64,000 nt of DNA, taken from the NCBI GenBank assembly GCA_963977525.1, contig CAXBPC010000008.1:1-64000 (forward strand). Reading direction: 5' to 3'. Position 1 is the stretch's first letter. Each line of letters opens with the position of its first letter. This document shows positions 36,192-44,077 of this stretch, in pieces. Position numbers and translations under genes: made by a program. The stretch comes from Ancylomarina sp963977525. Lineage in GTDB: Bacteria; Bacteroidota; Bacteroidia; Bacteroidales; Marinifilaceae. A model generated the notes under the pieces. That model had not been told where the DNA came from. It did not search any database and saw only the letters and a list, made by a program, of their open reading frames with translations.

Positions 36192-36974
36192 CTAATTCTT
36201 AGGGTAGTGTCTTCTTCGTGGTTTACGAATGATTAGTAATAGGAAAACAATTAATCCGAGACCTAATATTAAGGTTCCACTTACTCGGGTTACATTTAAA
36301 ACGTAGCCTTGCCCTACTGGATCGTAAGAATAACAAAATTGAAGAATTTTATTAATTGTAGGTCCAGAAAGACCTTTGGATGCTTCTAGCATAGCCAATT
36401 TAAACTCGAATGGTAGAAAGTAAGTTCCATTTAAGTATCGAGTGATCTTTCCTTCTGGGCTTAGAATAATAACTGTTGCTGCATGCGTAAAATCGTTACC
36501 TGCTTTGATATATTTAAATCCAAGAGCATCGGTTATTCTTGCAATATTGGCACTATCCGATGTGAAAAAACGCCAGCCTTCTTTCGTATTTTTGTTTGTA
36601 ATAAGTCCTTGGTAGTTTTTCTTCTTTTTAATCGCTAAATCAATGGTTTCACGGGGATCGAAACCTACGGTTAAAACTTGATAATCCTCAGATAAATTCA
36701 TATCCGATTTTTGAATCACATCTGCCAATCCATCCATTAATGGACTACAGATTCCTGGGCATCGGAAATAGACAAAAATTAATGCCGTTGGTTTATCAAT
36801 TTGGTCTTTAAGATTGACAATTACACCATCCTCATTCATAACTTGAATATCCGATGGAACAAACTCATCAAGGTGTTCTATAATTCCAACTTCTACATCT
36901 TTCTCAACATCCTGACTAAACAAAATCTGCATTTGCAGAAAACATGCTAAAAATAAAAAAAGTGATAATTTCAT
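36192..36974 (-). CDS. SCO1/SenC family copper chaperone
   Basis: 260 residues with a signal peptide and a C-terminal membrane helix (about 229-250). The copper-binding CPGIC motif (C72, C76) and a downstream histidine in DFTHAATV fit SCO proteins, which insert copper into the CuA site of subunit II. First gene of the cox run. An AGGAGG Shine-Dalgarno sequence precedes the ATG by seven bases, which is uncommon in this phylum. Confidence 0.92.
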   Translation of the reverse strand: MKLSLFLFLACFLQMQILFSQDVEKDVEVGIIEHLDEFVPSDIQVMNEDGVIVNLKDQIDKPTALIFVYFRCPGICSPLMDGLADVIQKSDMNLSEDYQVLTVGFDPRETIDLAIKKKKNYQGLITNKNTKEGWRFFTSDSANIARITDALGFKYIKAGNDFTHAATVIILSPEGKITRYLNGTYFLPFEFKLAMLEASKGLSGPTINKILQFCYSYDPVGQGYVLNVTRVSGTLILGLGLIVFLLLIIRKPRRRHYPKN

Positions 36975-36981
36975 TTGAACT

Positions 36982-36987
36982 CCTCCT
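36982..36987 (-). promoter_or_regulatory. Strong Shine-Dalgarno sequence of the sco gene
   Basis: CCTCCT on the plus strand reads AGGAGG on the minus strand with seven bases before the ATG. It supports the start chosen and stands out because the other genes in the window mostly lack such a site. Confidence 0.8.
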
Positions 36988-37302
36988 TGTATTAATACTG
37001 TGAGATAATCGAGTTAAAACTGAACACCTTTAAATATAATAAATAATACTTCCAGCTAAAAAATAAAACACAACTACTTCTACAACAAGACATAAAATAA
37101 GATCAAATTCCACATGAAATGCAGACTACAGCAAGTAATTTGAATTGGAGTAAATGCCACTTTCTAGATAATTATTAGTCAACTAAACTATTTATCCTGA
37201 TTTTTGGCCTTAACTAAAGGCATCAAACTTGTTAAAGAAGAAAGATCTTAAGTTTGATTTCAAAAGAAATGCACCTATTTTTAGAATATAAACTTCTTAT
37301 AC
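36988..37302. other. Divergent upstream region of sco and the cytochrome c gene
   Basis: 315 bases without a gene. It holds the plus-strand promoter at 37229-37256 and must hold the promoter of the cox run; no exact minus-strand TAnnTTTG was found. Confidence 0.55.
37229..37256 (+). promoter_or_regulatory. Predicted promoter of the small cytochrome c gene
   Basis: TAAGTTTG at 37249-37256 matches TAnnTTTG, and TTG at 37229-37231 lies 17 bases upstream as a -33 core. The leader to the ATG at 37303 would be about 40 bases. Confidence 0.6.
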
Positions 37303-37734
37303 ATGAAAATATCCAACATCATATTGATCACATTATTTGTACTTATCTCTTTTTCTTGTACAAATTCAAGCAAAAAAGTTTTAGTCAACCAAGGTGTGAT
37401 ATCAGAAAGTGAAATGGAAAAAGGAGCTCAGATTTATAGAGCTAAGTGCATGACTTGTCATCGAAAAAATGGCGAAGGCTTAAACAATGTGTATCCTCCA
37501 CTTGCTAATTCAGATTTCTTAGAAAACAAGATGGAAGATGCTGTCAGAATGGTAAAATATGGAAGCGGTGAAGAGATTAAAGTAAATGGAAAAAAATACA
37601 AAAACTATATGCCTGCTTCTGGACTTAGAGAAAAAGATTTAAGCTTAGTTTTTAATTACATTCTTAACTCTTGGGGAAACTCATACGGCCGTATAGAACC
37701 TGAAACCATAAGAAACATTAAAGAAAAAAAATAG
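37303..37734 (+). CDS. Small cytochrome c lipoprotein
   Basis: 143 residues. Lipobox SFSC (C19). One class I haem site CMTCH (49-53) and a likely Met ligand in YMPASG near 105. It could carry electrons between complex III and the oxidases or NosZ. It is a single gene with its own promoter and terminator, divergent from the cox run. Confidence 0.9.
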   Translation: MKISNIILITLFVLISFSCTNSSKKVLVNQGVISESEMEKGAQIYRAKCMTCHRKNGEGLNNVYPPLANSDFLENKMEDAVRMVKYGSGEEIKVNGKKYKNYMPASGLREKDLSLVFNYILNSWGNSYGRIEPETIRNIKEKK

Positions 37735-37759
37735 ATCAGAATTTCTTCGATCTATTTTT
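37727..37759. terminator. Terminator of the small cytochrome c gene
   Basis: An 11-bp stem AAAAATAGATC/GATCTATTTTT (37727-37737 with 37749-37759) that overlaps the stop codon and ends in T residues. It may also serve the convergent SEC-C gene. Confidence 0.82.
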
Positions 37760-37777
37760 CACCATTCATACCTCTAA

Positions 37778-38047
37778 CTATTCTTGAATAACTGCAGCTT
37801 TAAATAACTCGTGATCTTTCCTAATTTTCTTAATGGATAGAACTTTAAAGGCTTCTTCTCCACTTATTGAATTAATCTTACGAACGGCACGCTTACTCGA
37901 TTTGTGATGCTGAGGATAGTGACAGCTTTTATACTTCTTACCACTGTTACAATAACACTTCTCGTTTCGTTCGAATTTAACGTAGTAAAAATCTTCTGTA
38001 TCTGAACGGAAAAGATTTAAAATGGGATCTAGCAAGTTCATAAGCAA
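37778..38047 (-). CDS. SEC-C motif protein
   Basis: 89 residues. The zinc motif CxCx8CH is present at residues 31-43 (CYCNSGKKYKSCH), as in the SecA C-terminus and many small proteins. There is no signal peptide. The rest is charged and has no recognised domain. The role is unknown; it may bind zinc or another protein. Confidence 0.75.
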   Translation of the reverse strand: MLMNLLDPILNLFRSDTEDFYYVKFERNEKCYCNSGKKYKSCHYPQHHKSSKRAVRKINSISGEEAFKVLSIKKIRKDHELFKAAVIQE

Positions 38048-38146
38048 GGCTTGTGGGTTAAATTTTGAATCCCCCTTAAATTACTGGTTATCTTAACAAA
38101 AAGCAATTAATAAGGTATGTTAATTTAAACTATTCGTGAAGAGCTA

Positions 38147-39019
38147 TTATTTAGGCAGTGTTTCAATCATGAAAAGTCCATGCTCAATAAAGGCTCCGTA
38201 CAAGACTGCCAGGTCATCGCCTTTTCTAATTAGCTTCACTTTCTTTATCTCCGACAAGTCGTACTTATTTAGGTCGCGCATAAATACGGGTAGATTATTA
38301 ATCATTATTCTTGGAAATTGGAGACTACTCGTCGTTTCATCTACCCCTAATTCTGCTTTCATCATCGTTTGAACCGCTATATAAAGCGAAGACTTTTCAA
38401 TATCATCGGGTAAAAACCGATCAACCCAAAACGAAGACATACCCAAGGGGTATCCCCCACTTTCAAGGCTAGAACGAAATTGATGCGATTTATTATTCAA
38501 ATTAAGTACACGGGATGTAAGAGCACTTAGCTCTGCCACTTTTTTATGCATACCCGTACTGGTTAATCTGGGTGACCAGTATGAATACACTCTATATTTA
38601 TCTGGAGTCGATATCTCAAATTTCAATAAAAAACCATCTATACCAAATTTAGCATCTGGCGAGATGTTCATGATACCATTGGTAAGGAGAGTATCGAGAA
38701 GTATGCGAGCCGTTTCACTATCATAAGTATTTGTTTTAATAACGGTACCCGTATGATGATATATATGATTGACAACATGCACATTCACCCCATCTTGCTG
38801 GCTAATCTCAATAATTCTGTTTGACATCCAAATCCGAATACACAAGGAATCTTTACTCTGAGACAAGTCTCTCAAATGATACATTTTTAAATAGGAAGAG
38901 ATATTATTATAAAAGCCCTGATCGTATCGATTATCTGATACTTCTACTGTTTTTTGTGCTTGAACCTGTACACTTAAACATAGAAAGGAAAGCAATAGTA
39001 AAGCGATTAATTTGTGCAT
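38147..39019 (-). CDS. Exported protein with a C-terminal TonB-plug-like segment
   Basis: 290 residues with a signal peptide (cleavage near VQAQ). I do not recognise residues 25-230. The last 55 residues look like the end of a TonB-dependent receptor plug: PRIMINNLPV, then IKKVKLIRKGDDLAVLYG, then GLFMIET, matching the usual P.I.I.G.P...I..I.VLK...A..YG..A..GVI.I pattern. No beta-barrel follows. It stands alone on the minus strand. Its function is unknown; it may interact with Ton components or be a relic of such a domain. Confidence 0.65.
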   Translation of the reverse strand: MHKLIALLLLSFLCLSVQVQAQKTVEVSDNRYDQGFYNNISSYLKMYHLRDLSQSKDSLCIRIWMSNRIIEISQQDGVNVHVVNHIYHHTGTVIKTNTYDSETARILLDTLLTNGIMNISPDAKFGIDGFLLKFEISTPDKYRVYSYWSPRLTSTGMHKKVAELSALTSRVLNLNNKSHQFRSSLESGGYPLGMSSFWVDRFLPDDIEKSSLYIAVQTMMKAELGVDETTSSLQFPRIMINNLPVFMRDLNKYDLSEIKKVKLIRKGDDLAVLYGAFIEHGLFMIETLPK

Positions 39020-39271
39020 TGTAAGCTAAGTTTGTTAGTACATATTCGATATATATCACACTAGTCCTATCGAGCCATACCAATGATCCAGTCGAGACAC
39101 ATTCATAGAATAAGCGAGAGACAATTTATAAGAGAAATATGTTGTGGATAGACAAAAGCGGTGCCAATAAAATAGAAACAATAACAAATCTTCAGATAAT
39201 TAGATATAAAAATACCCAACTCAAATAAATGAATCGGGTATAAAATGGTTGCTAGTAAAGTATCAGTATAA
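39020..39271. other. Intergenic region, nothing recognised
   Basis: 252 bases between two minus-strand genes. A short open frame here (39103-39318) has no coding character. No terminator or promoter could be supported. Confidence 0.5.
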
Positions 39272-39949
39272 TTAAGAAATTTCTTCTTCAACTTTTTTTC
39301 TACTTGCCGGATCAACAATCATACGAGCCGATTTGTAGGCAATGTAAAATTCGTTATCATCTACAAACAGTTCCATAAGTGGGTCCAGTTGATTAATCAG
39401 CAAAGAGTATACTTTGTCGATATTGTCTTCGATTAATTCGTTAGAGGTTTTACGTTCATTAATTAATTGGCGGGGCTCGCTTATTACTTCTTTAAATTCA
39501 GCGATCTCTTTTGTTAATTCTTCGATTAAAGCCTCGCTAAGGCCATAGTTAAGTAATTCAGTGGCAATTGGAGCAATATTGTTGGCTAAATTTTTCGAAT
39601 AATCAAGTAAATCTTGCTGACGCATTCTCATCGCAAGTTCACTTTCCGAACTAATTATTGAATTGCTCAGGTTTTCATTTTTAGTCATAAATGCATAAAC
39701 CTTCACAATATTGCTCACCTTAATGCTTACGCCAACCAGTTCTGCGCGAGCTATATTTTTATTTCCTGCTGTTTTGTTTGGAACACTACCTACTTTTGTG
39801 AACAAGTCTTCCGTGTTGTTAATTAAGCCATCAAACACTGAAACGGCATGAACAAAAACAGGAATTCCAGCATACTTACTATTGAAATTTGAGAGTACTA
39901 TTAGCACTTGCTTATTAGCATTGTGGCGTGCAGTAATGGTCTTATTCAT
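39272..39949 (-). CDS. Helical protein of unknown function
   Basis: 225 residues from the ATG at 39947-39949 (MNKTITARHNANKQ). The open frame extends 36 codons upstream to 40057, but that part is poor in charged residues and the A-rich stretch before the chosen ATG looks like a leader. No signal peptide or membrane segment. The protein is mostly helical, with several conserved-looking charged stretches (ELTKEIAEFKEVISEPRQ). It recalls small four-helix-type proteins (DUF6261-like) of Bacteroidota, but that is a weak impression. No function is assigned. Confidence 0.6.
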   Translation of the reverse strand: MNKTITARHNANKQVLIVLSNFNSKYAGIPVFVHAVSVFDGLINNTEDLFTKVGSVPNKTAGNKNIARAELVGVSIKVSNIVKVYAFMTKNENLSNSIISSESELAMRMRQQDLLDYSKNLANNIAPIATELLNYGLSEALIEELTKEIAEFKEVISEPRQLINERKTSNELIEDNIDKVYSLLINQLDPLMELFVDDNEFYIAYKSARMIVDPASRKKVEEEIS

Positions 39950-40552
39950 TTTGTTGTTTTTTGGGTTGATACTATTTTTTTGACTTAGATTATCGAATGT
40001 ACACATAATAGTAGTGTTAAGCAATAATCGCCTGTAAAATAACCATAAGAACAACAAGGAGTTAAGTAGGTGTGATTGATTAAAAGAACGATGTACTTCC
40101 TATGTTTGTTGAGAACTATCTACTTTAAGCGTATTTTGAGGAACGCAATTTTTTTTTCGTAAAAAAAACAGGTAGCTGTTTTATTCTTAAGTAACAGAAT
40201 AAAAATGCCAATTTGCTGAAACACAATTCAGGTCTATTGAAACAGCATAAAAGTCTACTGAAATGGGTCCCAGGTCTACTGAAGAGTGCTGTATATCCGC
40301 TGAAATGCAATTCGGATTTACTGAAAAGGGCTTGGAATGGTATGCAAACACCAACAAGAGGATATAAACAGACCGCCATATTACTGAAACGAGTTTCAAG
40401 TCTACTGAAATGGGTTCCAGGTCTATTGAAACGCATGCTGTGTCTCCTGAATGAAGATGCATGTTTCCTGAGATGAAATATTGATTGAATGAATTTGCCT
40501 CGGGCTTAATCCCGTAGATATAGCCCTATTCTATTTACTTTGTGATGTGATG
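39950..40552. other. 603-bp gene-poor region with a 21-bp repeat array
   Basis: Upstream of the helical protein and downstream of the cbb3 run. It holds the array at 40216-40488 (separate entry) and a short CGGG-CTTAAT-CCCG hairpin near 40502-40515. The sequence 40058-40215 shows nothing recognisable. Confidence 0.6.
40216..40488. repeat. Tandem array of about thirteen 21-bp units
   Basis: Units start every 21 bases from 40216 (40237, 40258, 40279, 40300, 40321, then two badly decayed units, then 40384, 40405, 40426, 40447, 40468). The consensus is roughly CTGAAA, six to eight variable bases, TYCAGGTCTA. The phase stays exact across the decayed units. Because 21 is a multiple of three and the unit lacks stops, open frames with seven-residue repeats appear on both strands (LLK-type on plus; FSRPGTH- and SVDLGPI-type on minus). 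Conservation is not concentrated at any codon position, so I treat it as non-coding. Confidence 0.88.
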
Positions 40553-41272
40553 TTAATGACAACAAGAAGGCTTAGTCTTTTCAATAGGAATAGTCATTGC
40601 TTTTTCTGGTGGACTTAGGTAAGGAATACCTAGGCTTAAGCCTCGAAGAATAAATAATACACCGATAAAAACAATAGCGTATGGTATAACGCGAGTTAGC
40701 TTTTTCCTTAATTGAAGCGTAATCATATTTCCAATTAAAGAAACTGCTAATAACATTGGAATTGTACCTAAGCCAAAAACAAACATGAATAAACTGCCGC
40801 TATAATATGAGCCTGTTGCAATAGCTCCTGCAATGGCAAAATAGACCAATCCACAGGGTAATAGGCCATTCAATAGTCCTATTAGAAAAAGAGATGAATT
40901 ACTACTTTGAGTAAATAGTTTTCTCAAGGACACTTTCACCTTGCCCACAAATCCGAAAACAGATTTCTCTGTGTCGAATCGATTTTTATACAGAGAAGGT
41001 GCAAGTACTGAAATAATCATGACAGATCCCATAATAATGGATACCCATTGCTGAAAACCACTCATAACAAGACCTTGCCCCAAAAGACCGAAAACTGCTC
41101 CCATAATGGCATATGTAACGGCACGACCAAGGTTATAGATAACACCACCTAAAATTCGTAGCAACCACGAATCTGTTTTTAATGGAATAGCTAAGGCAAT
41201 AGGCCCACACATCCCCACACAATGGAAACTACCTAATAAACCAAGGCTAAGGGCTGATAAATAAATCATCAT
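40553..41272 (-). CDS. SafE/TauE-like membrane protein of the cbb3 cluster
   Basis: 239 residues from the first of two adjacent ATG codons (41270-41272), 13 bases after the fixH stop; a longer frame overlapping fixH is unlikely. About six membrane helices. The N-terminal GSFHCVGMCGPIALAIP motif is typical of the COG2836 family found at the end of cco operons, where it is thought to help copper supply or oxidase assembly. The C-terminus ends in KPSCCH, a possible metal-binding tail. Confidence 0.86.
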   Translation of the reverse strand: MMIYLSALSLGLLGSFHCVGMCGPIALAIPLKTDSWLLRILGGVIYNLGRAVTYAIMGAVFGLLGQGLVMSGFQQWVSIIMGSVMIISVLAPSLYKNRFDTEKSVFGFVGKVKVSLRKLFTQSSNSSLFLIGLLNGLLPCGLVYFAIAGAIATGSYYSGSLFMFVFGLGTIPMLLAVSLIGNMITLQLRKKLTRVIPYAIVFIGVLFILRGLSLGIPYLSPPEKAMTIPIEKTKPSCCH

Positions 41273-41285
41273 TTCTTTTAATGTT

Positions 41286-41732
41286 TTATTTCGACAAATA
41301 AATAGCTTCTTCCTGATAGTAGGCTTCACCACGATGCTTCCAGTCAAGCTGGATTGCATATCGCCCTTTAACAAACTGTTCAGACTTAAAAACCTGAAGA
41401 CCTGTTTCGTCTAGTTTTATAGCTGAACGCAAGTCATCATCTGAGTTAGATGGGCGAAAGAAAATAACACTTCCACTTACACCTGATTGCATTCCTTCGG
41501 GGAATTGAACTTGAATAGTGCCTCCTTGTTGCGAAACAACAACTTTCTCTTTCAAAGTATACGTATTCTTAATCTTATCAATCTTAGATTGAAAATCGAT
41601 TCCCTGCGGGTAATAATCTGTTGAAATCAGGTTAATATCCTGAGTTAAACTAAAGCCAACAAAAATTAAAATACCGATAACATATACAGAGATAAACATG
41701 GCTAGTTTTGTACCCCAACTTAAATTCTTCAT
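41286..41732 (-). CDS. FixH family protein
   Basis: 148 residues with one N-terminal membrane helix (about 8-30) and a periplasmic domain of immunoglobulin-like strands (VQFPEGM, GSVIFFRPSN, GRYAIQLDW). FixH/CcoH proteins help assemble or stabilise the cbb3 oxidase. Sits between ccoG and the SafE-like gene. Confidence 0.87.
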   Translation of the reverse strand: MKNLSWGTKLAMFISVYVIGILIFVGFSLTQDINLISTDYYPQGIDFQSKIDKIKNTYTLKEKVVVSQQGGTIQVQFPEGMQSGVSGSVIFFRPSNSDDDLRSAIKLDETGLQVFKSEQFVKGRYAIQLDWKHRGEAYYQEEAIYLSK

Positions 41733-41749
41733 ATCTTATAGTCTATATA

Positions 41750-43147
41750 CTAATTAGGCCCTACAAAGGTCAGATCTACTTTTTCAACTAGTCTATCATT
41801 TGCATAAACACCAACTTGTATTTGTGTTTTATCTGTTAAAACAGATTTCTTAGAAAACTTTGCAAAGAAGGTTCCTTCGTGTATAGAACTTGCTGCTGCA
41901 TTAAAGGTTTTTCCAATAATTTGAATTTCGCCTTCTCTATTAAGAATCTTAAACTTAACGGGTAAATCTTCAGTCGTTTTATTTACAATCTTGAAGCTAT
42001 ACATGTTACTGATGATTCCTTCAGCTGGTTCTTGATACATTAATCCCGGTGTACGAAGAATAATAGCTTCTAAATCGGTTCTCGAAGCAAATAAACCAAC
42101 TAAAACACCCAATAAAATAACAAGAACAGTCGTATAAGCAATCTTACGAACTGGCCATTTCTGTTTGATACCTTCAGCAATATTCTTTTCTGAATCGAAA
42201 CGAATTAGGCCTTTAGGTTTTCCTTGCCAAGCCATCACCGAATTACAAGCATCGATACAAGCCATACAGTTGATACATTCAAGTTGAGTGCCATCGCGAA
42301 CATCTATTCCGGTAGGACAAACATCAACACAATCGTAACAATCAATACAATCACCTTTATTATCAGCCTCTCTATCTTCACCTGCCTCAAGTGGTGCTCT
42401 TTCTTCTCCTCTTTTATAATCGTATGCAACAACAATGGTATTTGAATCAAGCAAAACACCTTGTAATCTACCATATGGACAGATCATAGCACAAACTTGC
42501 TCTCTTAAACGTGAGAAAACAAAATACATTACCGTTGAAAAGAACAATAATGCTATAAATAGAATAGAACTACTCGATGGATTATCCCAAAGATTTAATA
42601 CAAAATCGGCACCTCTCACATATGAAAGAAGAGCACTAGCAAGGATTAAACAGATGACATAAAAAAGAGAATGTTTCGTCGTTTTCTTCCAAAACTTCTC
42701 AAAGTTCATCGATTGAGCTTTCAACTTACGTTGTTCTTGCGGTGTTCCTTCAATCAAATATTCTATTCTACGAAATACAAACTCTAAAAAAACAGTTTGC
42801 GGACAAGCCCAACCACACCAAATACGACCATAACTCACCGTAAAAAGAACAATAAATACAAAAAGTGTAATCGTAGAAAACAGAAAGATGTGAAAATCTT
42901 GTGGCCAGAAATGGACACCAAAAAGAATAAACTTTCTTTCAATTACATTGAGTAGGATAAGAGGATCACCATTTACTTTTATAAAGGGAACAACCAAAAG
43001 CATTGTCAAAAGCAAATAGCTAACTAGATTTCTATAGTTATATAATTTACCTTCGGGTTGCTTGGCATACACCCACTGTCTATTCCCTTTTTTATTTAGA
43101 GTCGCAAGTTGATCCCTGTAGGTATTATCCAAATTTTGGTTGAGCAT
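41750..43147 (-). CDS. ccoG: Cytochrome c oxidase accessory protein CcoG
   Basis: 465 residues. Several membrane helices carry the NapH/RdxA pattern CGWACPQTVF and CAMICPYGRLQG. Two [4Fe-4S] motifs follow: CIDCYDCVDVCPTGID and CINCMACIDAC. The C-terminal third is a periplasmic immunoglobulin-like domain. CcoG reduces Cu(II) for cbb3 copper-site assembly. Starts 17 bases after the ccoP stop. Confidence 0.94.
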   Translation of the reverse strand: MLNQNLDNTYRDQLATLNKKGNRQWVYAKQPEGKLYNYRNLVSYLLLTMLLVVPFIKVNGDPLILLNVIERKFILFGVHFWPQDFHIFLFSTITLFVFIVLFTVSYGRIWCGWACPQTVFLEFVFRRIEYLIEGTPQEQRKLKAQSMNFEKFWKKTTKHSLFYVICLILASALLSYVRGADFVLNLWDNPSSSSILFIALLFFSTVMYFVFSRLREQVCAMICPYGRLQGVLLDSNTIVVAYDYKRGEERAPLEAGEDREADNKGDCIDCYDCVDVCPTGIDVRDGTQLECINCMACIDACNSVMAWQGKPKGLIRFDSEKNIAEGIKQKWPVRKIAYTTVLVILLGVLVGLFASRTDLEAIILRTPGLMYQEPAEGIISNMYSFKIVNKTTEDLPVKFKILNREGEIQIIGKTFNAAASSIHEGTFFAKFSKKSVLTDKTQIQVGVYANDRLVEKVDLTFVGPN

Positions 43148-43164
43148 TTCGCGTTCTTTATCTT

Positions 43165-43740
43165 TTACTTCTCTTGTTTATACAATTCCCCTTGCGCTTT
43201 TCTTGCATTAGGAGGATTCGTTCCACCCAAGGTCATTAAATAACTAGAAACCTGCAACATTTGCTCAGGCGACAATTGATTCTGCCAAGCTAACATGCCC
43301 TTTAATGGTTTACCTATTTTTATAATCTTATAAACATCTTCAAGACTTCCACCATTTAACCAGTAGTTATCAGTTAGGTTTGGCCCAATTGCATTCCCTT
43401 CGCCAAGTAAAGCATGACAAGCCACACAATTTTTATCGTAAATCGCCTTACCAGCATTTAAATCCTTAGCATCATTCATCATCACAAGAGATGATTCATC
43501 GAAAGTAGGTTTTGGTTTATTAGCTTCAGCAAGTGCCATTTCCTTTTCATATTCAGCAATTTGAAGATCGTCGCCAAACACATGATAACGAAACATGTAA
43601 ACAGCTGCAAATACAATAGTCACATAAAATAAATAACGCCACCAAGTAGGCATTGGGTTATTCAACTCACGAATTCCATCGTAATCATGATCACTCATTA
43701 GGTGCTCATTTTCCTCGAGAAACTTATCTTTTTTTTCCAT
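43165..43740 (-). CDS. ccoP: cbb3 oxidase subunit CcoP, single-haem form
   Basis: 191 residues. A membrane helix at about 34-52 (TWWRYLFYVTIVFAAVYMFRY) and one haem motif CVACH (105-109) with a Met ligand probably in MLAW near 147. The N-terminal NPMPTWW is typical of CcoP. Proteobacterial CcoP is longer with two haems; this short single-haem form appears in Bacteroidota. Confidence 0.9.
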   Translation of the reverse strand: MEKKDKFLEENEHLMSDHDYDGIRELNNPMPTWWRYLFYVTIVFAAVYMFRYHVFGDDLQIAEYEKEMALAEANKPKPTFDESSLVMMNDAKDLNAGKAIYDKNCVACHALLGEGNAIGPNLTDNYWLNGGSLEDVYKIIKIGKPLKGMLAWQNQLSPEQMLQVSSYLMTLGGTNPPNARKAQGELYKQEK

Positions 43741-43793
43741 TACAGAATATTTTAATGTCTTAAACAGTTTTTATATCAGAACTTAAAGCAACA

Positions 43794-44000
43794 CTAGTCA
43801 GGTATAGAGTTATTCGAGTTTGAATCAACATCTTCATCTGTTAGCGCATAACTTTCCATATCCTGGAAATAGTTTTTATTGCTTTTCTTAAAAGTCCACC
43901 ATATCATCGCCATAAAAAAGCTAAAAAAGATGATTAGCGAGATGCTTGGGAAAAGACCAACATCTGATATACTTTGCAAATAATGACTTACTAGTTTCAT
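43794..44000 (-). CDS. cbb3 oxidase subunit CcoQ-like protein
   Basis: 68 residues with one membrane helix (about 17-37, ending in AMIWWTFKKSNK) and an acidic tail. The size, the FFMAMIWW-TFKK context and the place between ccoNO and ccoP fit CcoQ, a small stabilising subunit. Confidence 0.82.
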   Translation of the reverse strand: MKLVSHYLQSISDVGLFPSISLIIFFSFFMAMIWWTFKKSNKNYFQDMESYALTDEDVDSNSNNSIPD

Positions 44001-44024
44001 ATTTTATAAAGTTTAAAGGAAAAA

Positions 44025-44057
44025 GGATAAAGTGAAAATTAGATCTTCACTTTATCC
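44025..44057 (-). terminator. Hairpin with T tract between ccoNO and ccoQ
   Basis: A perfect 12-bp stem (44025-44036 with 44046-44057) and a 9-base loop. On the minus strand it is followed by TTTTTCCTTT. It lies within the run of cco genes, so it may lower expression of ccoQPG relative to ccoNO, not end the operon fully. Confidence 0.75.
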
Positions 44058-44077
44058 ATTACCCTTATTACTTGTTT

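Noticed and set aside
39103..39318. Short open frame beyond the helical protein
   Set aside because: Rich in Ile, Leu and Cys without order, overlaps the real gene end, and has no promoter or ribosome site.
39950..40057. 36-codon N-terminal extension of the helical protein
   Set aside because: The region looks like an A-rich leader and the MNKTITARHN start is more natural, though the longer form cannot be excluded.
40125..40476. Overlapping open frames with seven-residue repeats on both strands (40125-40436 minus, 40187-40462 minus, 40213-40476 plus)
   Set aside because: They arise from a 21-bp repeat without stops. Several frames are open at once and conservation is equal at all codon positions, so coding is not supported.
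40216..40488. Possible CRISPR array
   Set aside because: Units are adjacent without spacers, too degenerate, and there are no cas genes.
40502..40515. CGGG/CCCG hairpin as the terminator of the cbb3 run
   Set aside because: The stem is four bases and no T tract follows on the minus strand.
41273..41374. Longer start for the SafE-like gene
   Set aside because: The added 34 residues overlap fixH and lack membrane character, whereas the start at 41272 begins just before the first helix.
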